From Meconema thalassinum (lineage: Eukaryota; Arthropoda; Insecta; Orthoptera; Tettigoniidae): a stretch of DNA of 64,000 nucleotides. The position numbers and the translations under genes are program-made. This document shows, in pieces, positions 52,438 to 61,590 of the stretch. Position 1 is the first letter of the stretch; each line of letters opens with the position of its first letter. The DNA lies in NCBI GenBank assembly GCA_946902985.2, contig OX336388.2, positions 131,256,346 through 131,320,345 of the forward strand, given 5' to 3'. A model generated the notes under the pieces. The model was not told the DNA's origin. It made no database searches and saw only the letters and a program-made list of their open reading frames with translations.

Positions 52438-53899
52438 CACACATCAAAAAAAGTTTTGCATCACCTCGGTTCCAAGAGTTCCGGAACCGTTAAATACAAA
52501 GGGAATAGAGATCAACACAAACATTTCAGCTCGTTTTATTGCTCATGAGACCCACACATTGCATGTTGTACCATCATACAGCTAGACTTTCAGCATTTGT
52601 GGTCCAGATTGCAGTACACACCACTACCTCTAATACCCAGTAGCACGTCCTCTTGCATTGATGCATGCCTGTATTCGCCGTGGCATACTATCCACAAGTT
52701 CATCAAGACACTGTTGGTCCAAATTGTCCCACTCCTCAACGACAATTCGGCGTAAATCTCTCAGAGTGGTTGGTGGGTCAAGACGTCCATAAACAGCCCT
52801 TTTCAACATATCCCAGGCATGTTCGATAGGGTTCATGTCTGGCGAACATGCTGGCCACTGTAGTCGAGCGATGTCGTTATCTTGAAGGAACGCATTCACA
52901 AGATGTGCACGATGAGATCGAGAATTGTCGTCCATGAAGACAAATGCCTCTCCAATATTCTGCCGATATGGTTGCACTATGGGTCGGAGGATGTCATTCA
53001 GGTATCGTAAAGCCGTTTCGGAGCCTTCCATGACCACCAGTGGCGTACGTCGGCCCCACATAATGCCACCCCAAAACATCAGGGAACCACCACCTTGCTG
53101 CACTCGCTGGACAGTGTGTCTAAGACGTTCAGCCTGACCAGGGTGCCTCCAAACACGTCTCCGACGATTGTCTGGTTGAAGGCATATGCGACACTCATCG
53201 GTGAAGAGAACGTGATGCCAATTCCGTGGGGTCCATTCAGCATGTTGTTGGGCCCATCTGTACCGCGCTGCATGGTGTCGGGGTTGCAAAGCTGGACCTC
53301 GCCATGGACGTCGGGAGTGAAGTTGCGCATCATGCAGCCTATTGCGCACAGTTTGAGTTGAAACACGACGTCCTGTGGCTGAACGAAACGCATTATTCAA
53401 CATGGTGGCATTGCTGTCAGGGTTCCTCCGAGCGGCAATCCGTAAGTAGCGGTCATCCACTACAGTAGTAGCCCTTGGGCGGCCTGAGCGAGGCCTGTCA
53501 TCGACAGTTCCTGTATCTCTGTACCTCCTCCATGTCCGAACAACATCGCTTTGGTTCACTCTGAGACGTCTGGAAACTTCCCTTGTTGAGAGCCCTTCTT
53601 GACACAAAGTAACAATGCGGACGCGATCGAACTGCGGTATTGACCTTCTAGGCATGGTAGAACTACAGACAACATGAGCAGCGTACCTTCGTCCTGGTGG
53701 AATGACTGGAACTGATCGGCTGTCGTACCCCCTCCGTCTAATAGGCCCTGCTCATGCATGGTTGTTTACATCTTTGAGCAGTTTTAGTGACATCTATGAA
53801 CAGTCAAAGGGACTGTATCTTGGATACAATATACACAGTCAACGTCTATATGCCGGAGATCTGGGAACCGAGGTGATGCAAAACTTTATTTGATGTGTG
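52438..53899 (-). mobile_element. Tc1-family transposon, 1,462 bp, structurally complete
   Basis: The ends start CACACATCAAA and continue AAAGTTTTGCATCACCTCGG on both sides (52438 on and, inverted, up to 53899), about 37 bases with one mismatch in an A run. A TA target duplication lies at 52436-52437 and 53900-53901. The single transposase frame is intact, so the copy could be active. Confidence 0.95.
52630..53655 (-). CDS. Tc1-type DD34E transposase, 341 codons, intact
   Basis: Cuts the element out at its inverted ends and inserts it at TA sites; acts in the nucleus. The start is the ATG at 53655 giving MPRRSIPQFD; length is normal for the family. Residues about 1-110 are the paired-like DNA-binding part with two helix-turn-helix regions (GLSTREVSRRLRV; TATMLN-type second module) joined by the GRP-like basic linker RPRSGRPR. 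The catalytic triad is Asp153 (FTDECR), Asp243 (MDDNSRSH) and Glu278 (SPDMNPIEHAWD) with 34 residues between the last two. GGGSLMFWGGI is the family glycine-rich block. No stop or shift. A degenerate relative sits at 8621-9480. Confidence 0.95.
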   Translation of the reverse strand: MPRRSIPQFDRVRIVTLCQEGLSTREVSRRLRVNQSDVVRTWRRYRDTGTVDDRPRSGRPRATTVVDDRYLRIAARRNPDSNATMLNNAFRSATGRRVSTQTVRNRLHDAQLHSRRPWRGPALQPRHHAARYRWAQQHAEWTPRNWHHVLFTDECRICLQPDNRRRRVWRHPGQAERLRHTVQRVQQGGGSLMFWGGIMWGRRTPLVVMEGSETALRYLNDILRPIVQPYRQNIGEAFVFMDDNSRSHRAHLVNAFLQDNDIARLQWPACSPDMNPIEHAWDMLKRAVYGRLDPPTTLRDLRRIVVEEWDNLDQQCLDELVDSMPRRIQACINARGRATGY

Positions 53900-53947
53900 T
53901 AGAAGGAACCTTTTTTGCCTAGCATATTAGGTTTATTTTTGTCGTGT

Positions 53948-54086
53948 GGTCTCCTGAGAGGCCGAGTGCAGGTCTTTCTAGTCGACGCCCGTGGGCGACC
54001 TACGTGCCGGGATTAGTGATGGAATTGATGAAGATGAATGAAACTGGGCAATGCTGTGGAAGGAAGCGGCCGTGGCCTGTCAAGCA
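53948..54086 (-). repeat. SINE fragment (CTCCTGAGAGGCC family)
   Basis: CTCCTGAGAGGCCGAGTGC, TTTCTAGTCGACGCCCGTGG, GATGAATGAAACTGGGCA and GGAAGCGGCCGTGGCCTGTC match the left half of 26290-26590. Confidence 0.85.
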
Positions 54087-54089
54087 TAT

Positions 54090-55149
54090 TAGGGTTATAT
54101 ATAGTTTGACAGTTACAGAAATTTACTACTTATAATACATTATAGTAACTTATAAAATATATGATGGAGGAATGTAAGAAAATGAGAATAACAACATGAT
54201 TTCTTAAATAGGATACAGAGATCTTGTCAGTTCATTATTGCAGTAACTTAGATGACATATAATATAGTTTTCTCTTTCAAAAGCAGGCGATGTACAGTTT
54301 TGGAGCATCCACAAAAGCATGTATAGTCATTTAGAAAAGTGATATGAAATCTCTCGAAGTTTGACTTGAATTTTCCATGTCCAGATAAGAATTATGTAAG
54401 CACAACATTCGGTACAAGTATTTTACTTTGAATAATGCACTGGTTGGCGTCTAATTATTGTTGCCTATTTCATCTATAGGTCGTTTCTTCTATTAAAAAA
54501 GCCAACAACATTGATTACAATTCAATGAATGAAGAACATATCCGTCCATGTTGACACATAAACCAGCATTTTTGTAAAGGAATTTTCTCAAATTTGATTG
54601 TTTTATTGGAAGGCATATTGCTATTGTTAGTTTTCATTTTTTATGTTATTTACTTTGTAAGGATATCCATTTAATTCATTTACTTTTAACCCAAGAATTA
54701 ATTCAAATAGTAGTCTAAGGTTAATATTACTTTACTTGAAGTGTATTTAGTATAAGTTTTTTATTATATATATTAATGCTGAAGATGACACACGTGTGCC
54801 TAAACATTTTCATTTTTACTTAGTAAATAAGTTACTCATGACTAAGTATTGATACCTCTTGAATTGCCCTTAAAAAATAATACACCTATCAATACAATTC
54901 ATGAAACATAGCCTATATTGAATTAAAGTACATGCTTCTACCCTTCAATTGAGTCTTCGTCAGTTTTTATCTCATGTAAAATCTATTCTAATTAAAACTT
55001 GGAGTAAACATATTCTTAAAACTATATCTAGGTTCAAATAAACTGTAAATAAATTATATTACATTTACAAATTGAATTGAAACAATATAATTTTATTATT
55101 ATTCTTTATCTCAGCCTTTTCCCGTCACGTAGGTTCAGCGTTACTATGC
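54090..55149. other. No feature recognised
   Basis: AT-rich spacer without supported genes or repeats. Confidence 0.4.
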
Positions 55150-55992
55150 TGAATTCAACAAGGTATTAAGGTCAATGGTAATGATATTAATAATATACGG
55201 TACGCAGATGATACTGTATTGATTGCAAATAGTTTCGAAGGACTTAAAGAGATTGTTACTATGGTGTATCAAAAGAGTAAACAATATGGCCTTGACCTCA
55301 ACATTAAGAAAACAAAATATATGATAATATCGCGAAAACCAGCATTGTCACAAGTCCTTTTAGTCGATGGACATCAGATTGAGCGAGTCAAGAGTTTGGT
55401 TTATTTAGGACAGAATATTAATGAGAATTGGGATCCTTCGGTTGAAATAAGATGCCGTATAGAGAAGGCTAGATCCATCTTTATGACAATGAAACAACTA
55501 CTATGCTGTCGAGATCTCAGTATGACGCTTAAGAAAAGAATTGTGAAGTGTTATGTTGTCTCCACCCTTCTTTATGGTGTTGAAGCTTGGACCTTGTCCG
55601 TAGCTACAGAAAAGAAGATTCGAGCTTTTGAAATGTGGATATACCGGCGGATTCTTAAAATTTCGTGGATAGAACATGTGAGTAATGCCGAGGTTCTTCA
55701 GCGTGTGAGCAGCCAACCTGAGCTGTTAAACACAATTAAGAAGAGGAAATTGGAATACTTGGGACACATGATGAGGAATCCAAAATACCGTCTGCTCCAA
55801 GTTATACTTCAGGGTAAAATTGAAGGACGGCGTGGACCAGGAAGGAGACGAATAACTTGGATGGATAATTTAAAAACGTGGTTTGGGCTGTCTTCCACGG
55901 AACTCTTCAGGATTGCACAGGATAAGAAGGTGTTAGCCATGGTGGTAGCCAACGTCCGTATCGGATAAGGTAGAAGAAGAAGAAGAAGAAAT
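55150..55992 (+). pseudogene. LINE ORF2, C-terminal half with YADD motif, 5'-truncated
   Basis: The reading starts with NIRYADDTVLIANSFEGLKE, the catalytic motif C of reverse transcriptase, so the copy is cut just upstream. Then GLDLNIKKTKYMIISRK, VKSLVYLGQNINEN, VVSTLLYGVEAWTLS, IRAFEMWIYRRILKISW, RKLEYLGHMMRNPKYRLLQV, ILQGKIEGRRGPGRRRITWM and a stop near 55968. The frame is clean over 250 codons. It ends in (AAG)n. The gene order fits RTE-like LINEs. The remnant at 37400-37790 is the same family and more decayed. Confidence 0.88.
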
Positions 55993-56284
55993 CAGTACCG
56001 GTATGCTAGATCCTTCAGTTCATTGCATTTTTGTTCTGCGTTACTTTAACGGGGAAGAAACTGTGAGCTATCTTATCTTCATGCAGAGCGTACATCAGTT
56101 TGCAACTGTGTTATTCTTATCTCCTCGCCCCGTCCCACGCACTGTGGAAGCCGGGGATTTCCTTGTCCATAGCCATATTGCACCACGTGCTAGACCTTCT
56201 CCCCTCCCCCAGCTACCTATAGCCAGTGCCACTCTCATGTAGTTCATTTCTGGCAGTGTGAAGGGAGTCTAAGGCAGTTCTACG

Positions 56285-56480
56285 ATTCCTAAAGTAAAAG
56301 CAACTACAAGTTATCGTCTGCAGCAATATGTTGCGGAATTTAAGGATAATTTTACTTCTGATGGGGGCGTTCTGTTCTGCCAACCATGTGGGAAAGCAAT
56401 TAAGGCTGAACAGCTATCTCAAGTTACACCACACCTCGAGAGCAAGAAACATGCCGCATTTTCGTGCCTTCAAAGGAAGT
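56285..56480 (+). pseudogene. hAT transposase N-terminal zinc-finger remnant
   Basis: The reading KVKATTSYRLQQYVAEFKDN, then GGVLFCQPCGKAIKAEQLSQ, then VTPHLESKKHAAF. The C-x2-C...H-x4-H layout and surrounding residues fit the BED-like finger of CGGBP1-like hAT transposases. No transposase core follows in frame. Confidence 0.65.
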
Positions 56481-56873
56481 GTTTCGTGATAATCGTCGGT
56501 CATTTGTGATGGACAACCTGAAGATGTATCTCGTTGTTTATTGTAATTCTTCAGCAGTCAGTGAGGCATAGCATAAATTGCATTCGTGAGTACTGCATAT
56601 TGTTTAAATTGTCATTAATAAACTAAATTATAATTAAATATTTTTACTTTTTTGTCACATATTTTAGGTATTTTTAATACTAAAAAAATAAATATTTTCC
56701 CGATTTTTAGCACCTAAAAATCCGAGCCCTACTCATCACACAGTACTCCACTCAGTCTCCTCCAGTTCATCCAACCACTATTCACCCTGTGCTGCACTTC
56801 AGCCTCCAGTCCCCCATCACTTAAGACAATTTTTTAAGCTTAATTGACAAAATTTATTGTAACAAACAGATCT

Positions 56874-56874
<1 letters not shown>

Positions 56875-56907
<33 letters not shown>
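56875..56907. repeat. Poly(T) tract
   Basis: About 32 T bases; could be the A tail of a minus-strand retrocopy, but no body is evident on its left. Confidence 0.9.
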
Positions 56908-56910
<3 letters not shown>

Positions 56911-57315
56911 GTACTATGTGAAATTTTGGTATGGTACTACTCAGTTACTCATTATATACCATCTGAAGGAGGTCACAATGTGACCGAAATTGTTAAAGAT
57001 GTCAAACGCTAAGGAAATATTCTCTAAAACAACGTGGAGTCAGTTGTCAAAATGAAAACTTTTTGAAATATTTTTAAAATAATATGTGTGCAGTTATTAA
57101 GTATTGATAGGCTTTATAACTTGATTACAGGCATATTTTGTTTTTCAAGTAGCTCATCTATGCAACGATTCCTTTTCGGTCAACCTACATTAGACTGGAG
57201 TCCAATAATTGGGAGGTTGATATTATGAAACTTAAATACTCAAACACTTTTAGAAATCTAAACGTAAACGATACACTTACAAATTGATCAGACGTGAGCA
57301 AATTATAAAAATTAA
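56908..57315. other. No feature recognised
   Basis: AT-rich sequence without supported gene. Confidence 0.35.
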
Positions 57316-57319
57316 TTCT

Positions 57320-57905
57320 ACTCTCTGCCTTCTGCCTCTAGCCTGTAGTGACGAGGGTTCGATTCCCAACTCAGCCATCCTGGAAGTGACCTCTAACCAA
57401 GGGAGACTGGGTCAATGCATGTGAGATTTTCCAAGTGAAATACCATGTCCTGTGGTTCGGATTCCACGTAAATAGGAGGTCCCGTGGCTCATGATTGCGA
57501 GATTTACGGTCACGTAAAACTACAAGCTTCCTTCATCCTGGAAGTGGTTTTCCGTGGTTTCCCCGCTTCTACTCCAGGCAAATTGTACCAAACTCACGGG
57601 CACGGCCACTTCCTACCCAAATCGTACCTCAATTACAAATAGACACACTAGTACAGACATCATAGTGACAGAAAAAGTTCTACACGTACCCAAGTACATG
57701 GGGCTACATGACAACGATGTTGCAAAGTCCCTAAAGTATCATCAACAACAACAATTAAAGTACATACCCGCCAGGTAAATGCCGGGATGAAACCTTATTT
57801 GAACTTCCAGTACACTTAGGCCCAAATAATTACAATAACACAGGCTATCAGACAAATTCAACATACATTCAAGTACAAGGGACTGATAATTAATATGCCC
57901 TTAAG
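57320..57905 (+). repeat. SINE array or composite SINE, plus strand
   Basis: A tRNA-like B box GAGGGTTCGATTCCCAACTC at about 57351 is followed by CATCCTGGAAGTG, TTCCGTGGTTTCCCCGCTTC, CCAGGCAAATTGTACC and the GTAGCCCC-family tail (ACCCAAGTACATGGGGCTAC) to (CAA)n at about 57760. A second partial unit follows at 57770-57905. Confidence 0.7.
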
Positions 57906-58927
57906 CCCTAAAACTGAATCAACAACAACTAGTCTTACGATAAATGTTTTTGTGCATTTATGAGGAGATGCAGTAGTTTGAAAATAATGTTGGTCTCTCT
58001 TCTTTACAGGTGAGTGCTACATGACAGGTGATAAAAGAAGATAGGTGCTTTCCGTGAGTTGTACATTTGTCTTCAAATAGCCTATTACCTAGTGATGGGC
58101 AAAAGTCTCGTTCGAGATACTCGAGACTGACGTCAGTGCTCTCGATGCATCACCGTACTGATGACGTAATTCCCGTTCGAGATACTCGAGACTCACGTCA
58201 GTACTCTCGATGCATCACGAGATTAAATCTAGGTGTTCTGTGATCTCGAGTCATGCTCGATTCGGACTTAAGCGGTGGAAGGCCGGTATTACACTATGAA
58301 ATAAATTTGTCAAAGATCTTTGATAAAAGACCTTTTATGAAAGAAATGGCAGTCTAATGGGGAAATAATTTATAAAAGGTGGTTTTATAATAATAATCAT
58401 TTATTGCAGCTAATAGCCATGCCGAGATACAAAACTAATACTGATAACTTAAATCTTACTCATCAAAGTGTCTATATACAAAGTGTCTGACAGGTTCTGT
58501 TTGCTATATATATAAATAGTTATTCGCAGCAGAAGAGTGTTAGCGATACTTTCCTCTGGGCGCAGGAAATGGCGTGATATCTGTCACAAGCACTACCACA
58601 CAGAGAGCAGGTGCATTGGGGGCCTGGGTCATGAAATCCTCTTGTTGGTTTTATAAAATGTATGATCACCATGCTATCTTTGATGAAAGATTCAATCCAA
58701 AATGGCGGATCATAACAGCTGGAATATTACCACAACAAAGATGCTCATATCAGAGTGTGAATTGCATGAAATGTTACATAATAAATTTTATGTTCGACCC
58801 TCACTATTATGTGTCAGATAACTGTATCATAATGATGGTCATTATAACACTGTTTTCCATTATGATACAGTTTCTCCAGCCAATCAGAGCTCGTTCATTG
58901 ACCAATTAGGTAACGATAACTTCGCGC

Positions 58928-59362
58928 ATGCGCTCAAAATCCAACATGTCGGACATAAACACAACATCGAACTATAATAAATTACCGACATGGAATACCC
59001 ACCGTCCATATGTTCGCGTAAATAAACTGGCGAATATGAGACAAGAAATAGCACTGTACCTTAAAATCACCAACACTAATTTCTACACAGCGCATTGTCT
59101 TCAACTGACACCAGTGACAATATTACTGAGGGACGGCAGATGTAAACATATGGTTTGCATATGGCATTGCAAACACACAGAGTGCATGCGTCGGTCGTTC
59201 AAAGCTATTGAAAGGCAGAGATATAACACCCAACGCTCGCTCCGCGATCACAAAATTCCAGTAGCTGACTCTCAACAGATATTTATGAATATTTATGTTA
59301 AAACATATAATAAAGTTATAATTATCGTCGAACATAAACAGTCGTATGCAACTCGCCTATAA
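58928..59362 (+). CDS. Hypothetical 144-codon frame inside the nested element
   Basis: ATG at 58928; a second ATG seven codons later (MSDINTTSNY). The protein is basic and Cys-containing in the middle (RDGRCKHMVCIWHCKHTECM), which might bind a metal, but I recognise no family. It lies within a non-autonomous-looking element and may be a chance frame. A minus-strand frame overlaps it. Its ending overlaps an inverted repeat. Confidence 0.2.
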   Translation: MRSKSNMSDINTTSNYNKLPTWNTHRPYVRVNKLANMRQEIALYLKITNTNFYTAHCLQLTPVTILLRDGRCKHMVCIWHCKHTECMRRSFKAIERQRYNTQRSLRDHKIPVADSQQIFMNIYVKTYNKVIIIVEHKQSYATRL

Positions 59363-59470
59363 TGGTAATTAAGACACTTGTATGGAAATTATAAAACTCG
59401 CATACGCTCGTTTTATAAAAAAATACTCGTGTCTTAATTATAGCCATTATAGGCTCGTTGCATAATGTAC
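59347..59470. repeat. Inverted repeat within the nested element
   Basis: GCAACTCGCCTATAATGGTA followed by ATTAAGACAC at about 59348-59378 pairs imperfectly with GTGTCTTAATTATAGCCATT and ATAGGCTCGTTGC at about 59429-59462. Confidence 0.7.
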
Positions 59471-59605
59471 TATTATACAATGTAAAACATAAATAACAGA
59501 TAATAGGTAAAATAGCCGAGGCTATAAGCGCTGCCCACGAAGGAGCACATTTCAGGATATAAAGAAGACTTAAATAGTTAAATATGCTGAAATAAGCCAT
59601 GAAGG

Positions 59606-59945
59606 GTGAGTTAGCCGAGGTCGTTGCGGCATGACTGTTGGCAGTCGCTCACATCCGGGAGGCGAGGAGGTTCGAATCCCCCCGCCGGCAACCTTGAAGA
59701 TGGTCTTCTGTGGTTTCCCATCTTCCTTCCAGGCAAATGCCGGGGTTGGTCCCTAACTATAGGCCACAGCCGCTACCTTCCAACTCCTCGACCCTCCCAT
59801 CCAACATTCCTCCCCAACGGTAGAATACTTGTAGCTCACCCATTGGGTGTCCGTCTCGAAGCAGCTACAAAACTGGCGAGCCGAACATGTCCCCGGACAC
59901 TCCCAGCACTTAAAGCCATACGCTAAAAAAAAAAAAAAAAAAAGC
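59606..59945 (+). repeat. tRNA-derived SINE with poly(A) tail
   Basis: GGGTGAGTTAGCCGAGGTCG and GAGGTTCGAATCCCC are the A and B box regions. The body nearly equals 29078-29400. The tail is 18-20 A bases. Confidence 0.92.
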
Positions 59946-60061
59946 AGTGCATTTTATATTGTAATATTTGTATTGTAGGTAATTCGTCAATTTCACTTAT
60001 GGTATTACAAGCGAGTGTAAATAGGATTTGATCTTTACCGGTAGATAATATAATATGTAAC

Positions 60062-60148
60062 AACAGCTGAGAGCAAGTGGTCGTTGGCGGAAGGGCTAGA
60101 GCGCTCGACTCCCGTGCGATGTGACCAAGGATCGAATACCACTTATTG
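60062..60148 (+). repeat. tRNA-like sequence, probable SINE head or tRNA pseudogene
   Basis: GTGGTCGTTGGCGGAAGGGCTAGAGCGCTCGACTC is shaped like the 5' half of a tRNA with an anticodon arm (GCTCGACTCCCGTGC), and GGATCGAATACC is B-box-like. The acceptor stem does not pair well by eye. Confidence 0.4.
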
Positions 60149-60524
60149 CTTACTTTTTATTTCGTATGTTTCAACTTTATTTGCACGGGCAGTGGTTGTT
60201 TGGAACGTCATAATCATTCATTTCTTCATAATTATTAATAATTAAATACTATTGTCATTTTTCAAGTCCTCGTACTGCAGCTCGTTCACCAAGATTTGAC
60301 TCGTGCGTCCCATGGTTTAACCCATAGACGTTCACTATATCTTTCCGTTTCTTGCATATGCCGGTATTGCCACCACCGAATTTCAACTACCATAATATAC
60401 AGTAGTTAAGTGAAAAAGGAACTGTCCTTCATACATTCTGCTGAAGTATGATAAAATATTTGATGTAGTGTAATGGTGTGATGATTGCTTTGTATAACTT
60501 TGATAGTGTAATACCGGCCTTACC

Positions 60525-60585
60525 GTGGCTTCGATTTGGTAGACCGACACGATAACCATTCATCCACCGTGGCAAGCACAGTGAT
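60525..60585 (-). repeat. Fragment of the SINE-like repeat A/B/C family
   Basis: TTGGTAGACCGACACGATAACC and ATCCACCGTGGCAAGCAC match the head region of copies B and C at about 46.5-47.0 kb. Confidence 0.7.
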
Positions 60586-60773
60586 CAGCAAGCAAACAGA
60601 CTACAGGCGAGGAACAGCACACAGCAAGAGCCTGACGTCTCGATACTAAAGCATCAACCACATGCGCCTGACGTCACATACAGCATCGAGGCAGCATTAC
60701 AAGGCACGGACTGCATCGGTTGTTCAGACTGGATCGAGAGCTTTGCATCACGCTTCCCATCACTACTATTACC

Positions 60774-61590
60774 CCTTTCATGAAGGGTTTTCGAGATCAT
60801 CAGTCCCATATCTATACTAATATACTGTATACAAGTCTAGTGGTGTCTGTTACCCGTTCACGCAAAAAATAACTCGACCTATTTATCTGAAATATTGCAT
60901 AAACGAAGTATATTATGTCTGGTAAATGCATAGGACTATTGCCGTTTCAATATGGTAGCAAAAGTTACACTAGCAGGTGCTAACGTGTCCCGCCCGGCGA
61001 ACAGATATCCATGGGAGGTTGCATAATATCCACCCTTGCCAACGCTTCTCGCTGCTAAATTTTCGCTTTCGATTCCGAGTTTATTTACCCAGGTTAGAAC
61101 AATGAAATTGTTCGGAGTGTAAGACCACCGCGCCTTCCCATTCAGCGCAAGTTGTGTGCTAAGCAACGAACATCCCCTACTTTGCGATCTTCCCGACAGT
61201 AGCGCTGCTAGGTTGAACCGATTGCGAGCCTGTCCAAGCGCGCAATTCCGCTTACGTCTCTAACTTTAATATCTGACACCTTTCTTCTTTGTTACATGGG
61301 ATGCGTAATGTGAAAAGTACAGTGGTGTTCACTAAGTGTTGGTGCTGATGCGTTGATATTTTGTATTACTTATAATTACAGTAGTTACAGCATTTTCTTA
61401 CCCCTCCATAATTTTGTCATACCTATGGAATATACAGACAGGTATGTTTATTTAATTTAAATAGCAAACTTATGTTGTGTTGACGTAATCTCTGGAGTAT
61501 CAACCTAATAGCGCTGCGTGGAGAATTTTAGTACTCCTGTATGTTCGTTGTTTGGAGTGATGTGGGGAGGCGTTATAAGACACACAAGTG
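60774..61590. other. No feature recognised
   Basis: A short minus-strand frame at 60936-61166 shows no domain. Confidence 0.4.

Larger units (their letters stand above)
58279..60521. mobile_element. Inverted-repeat element of 2.24 kb nested in the hAT element
   Basis: AAGGCCGGTATTACACTAT at 58279-58297 is matched exactly by its reverse complement at 60503-60521. The left subterminal TTTGTCAAAGATCTTTGATA recalls Harbinger-like ends, but a 3-bp target duplication was not confirmed. It contains an unassigned 144-codon frame, internal inverted repeats and a SINE. Confidence 0.7.
58082..60773. mobile_element. hAT-family element with perfect 8-bp target duplication, containing nested elements
   Basis: The inverted ends TAGTGATGGG (58090-58099 and 60756-60765) are typical hAT termini. 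CTATTACC is duplicated exactly outside them (58082-58089 and 60766-60773). The hAT's own sequence is about 190 bases on the left, with a 65-bp-spaced direct repeat (CGTTCGAGATACTCGAGACT), and about 245 bases on the right, including a SINE-like fragment. The middle is a second element. Confidence 0.9.

Noticed and set aside
60062..60148. Functional tRNA gene
   Set aside because: It has A-box and B-box resemblance but no convincing acceptor stem, and lies inside a mobile element.
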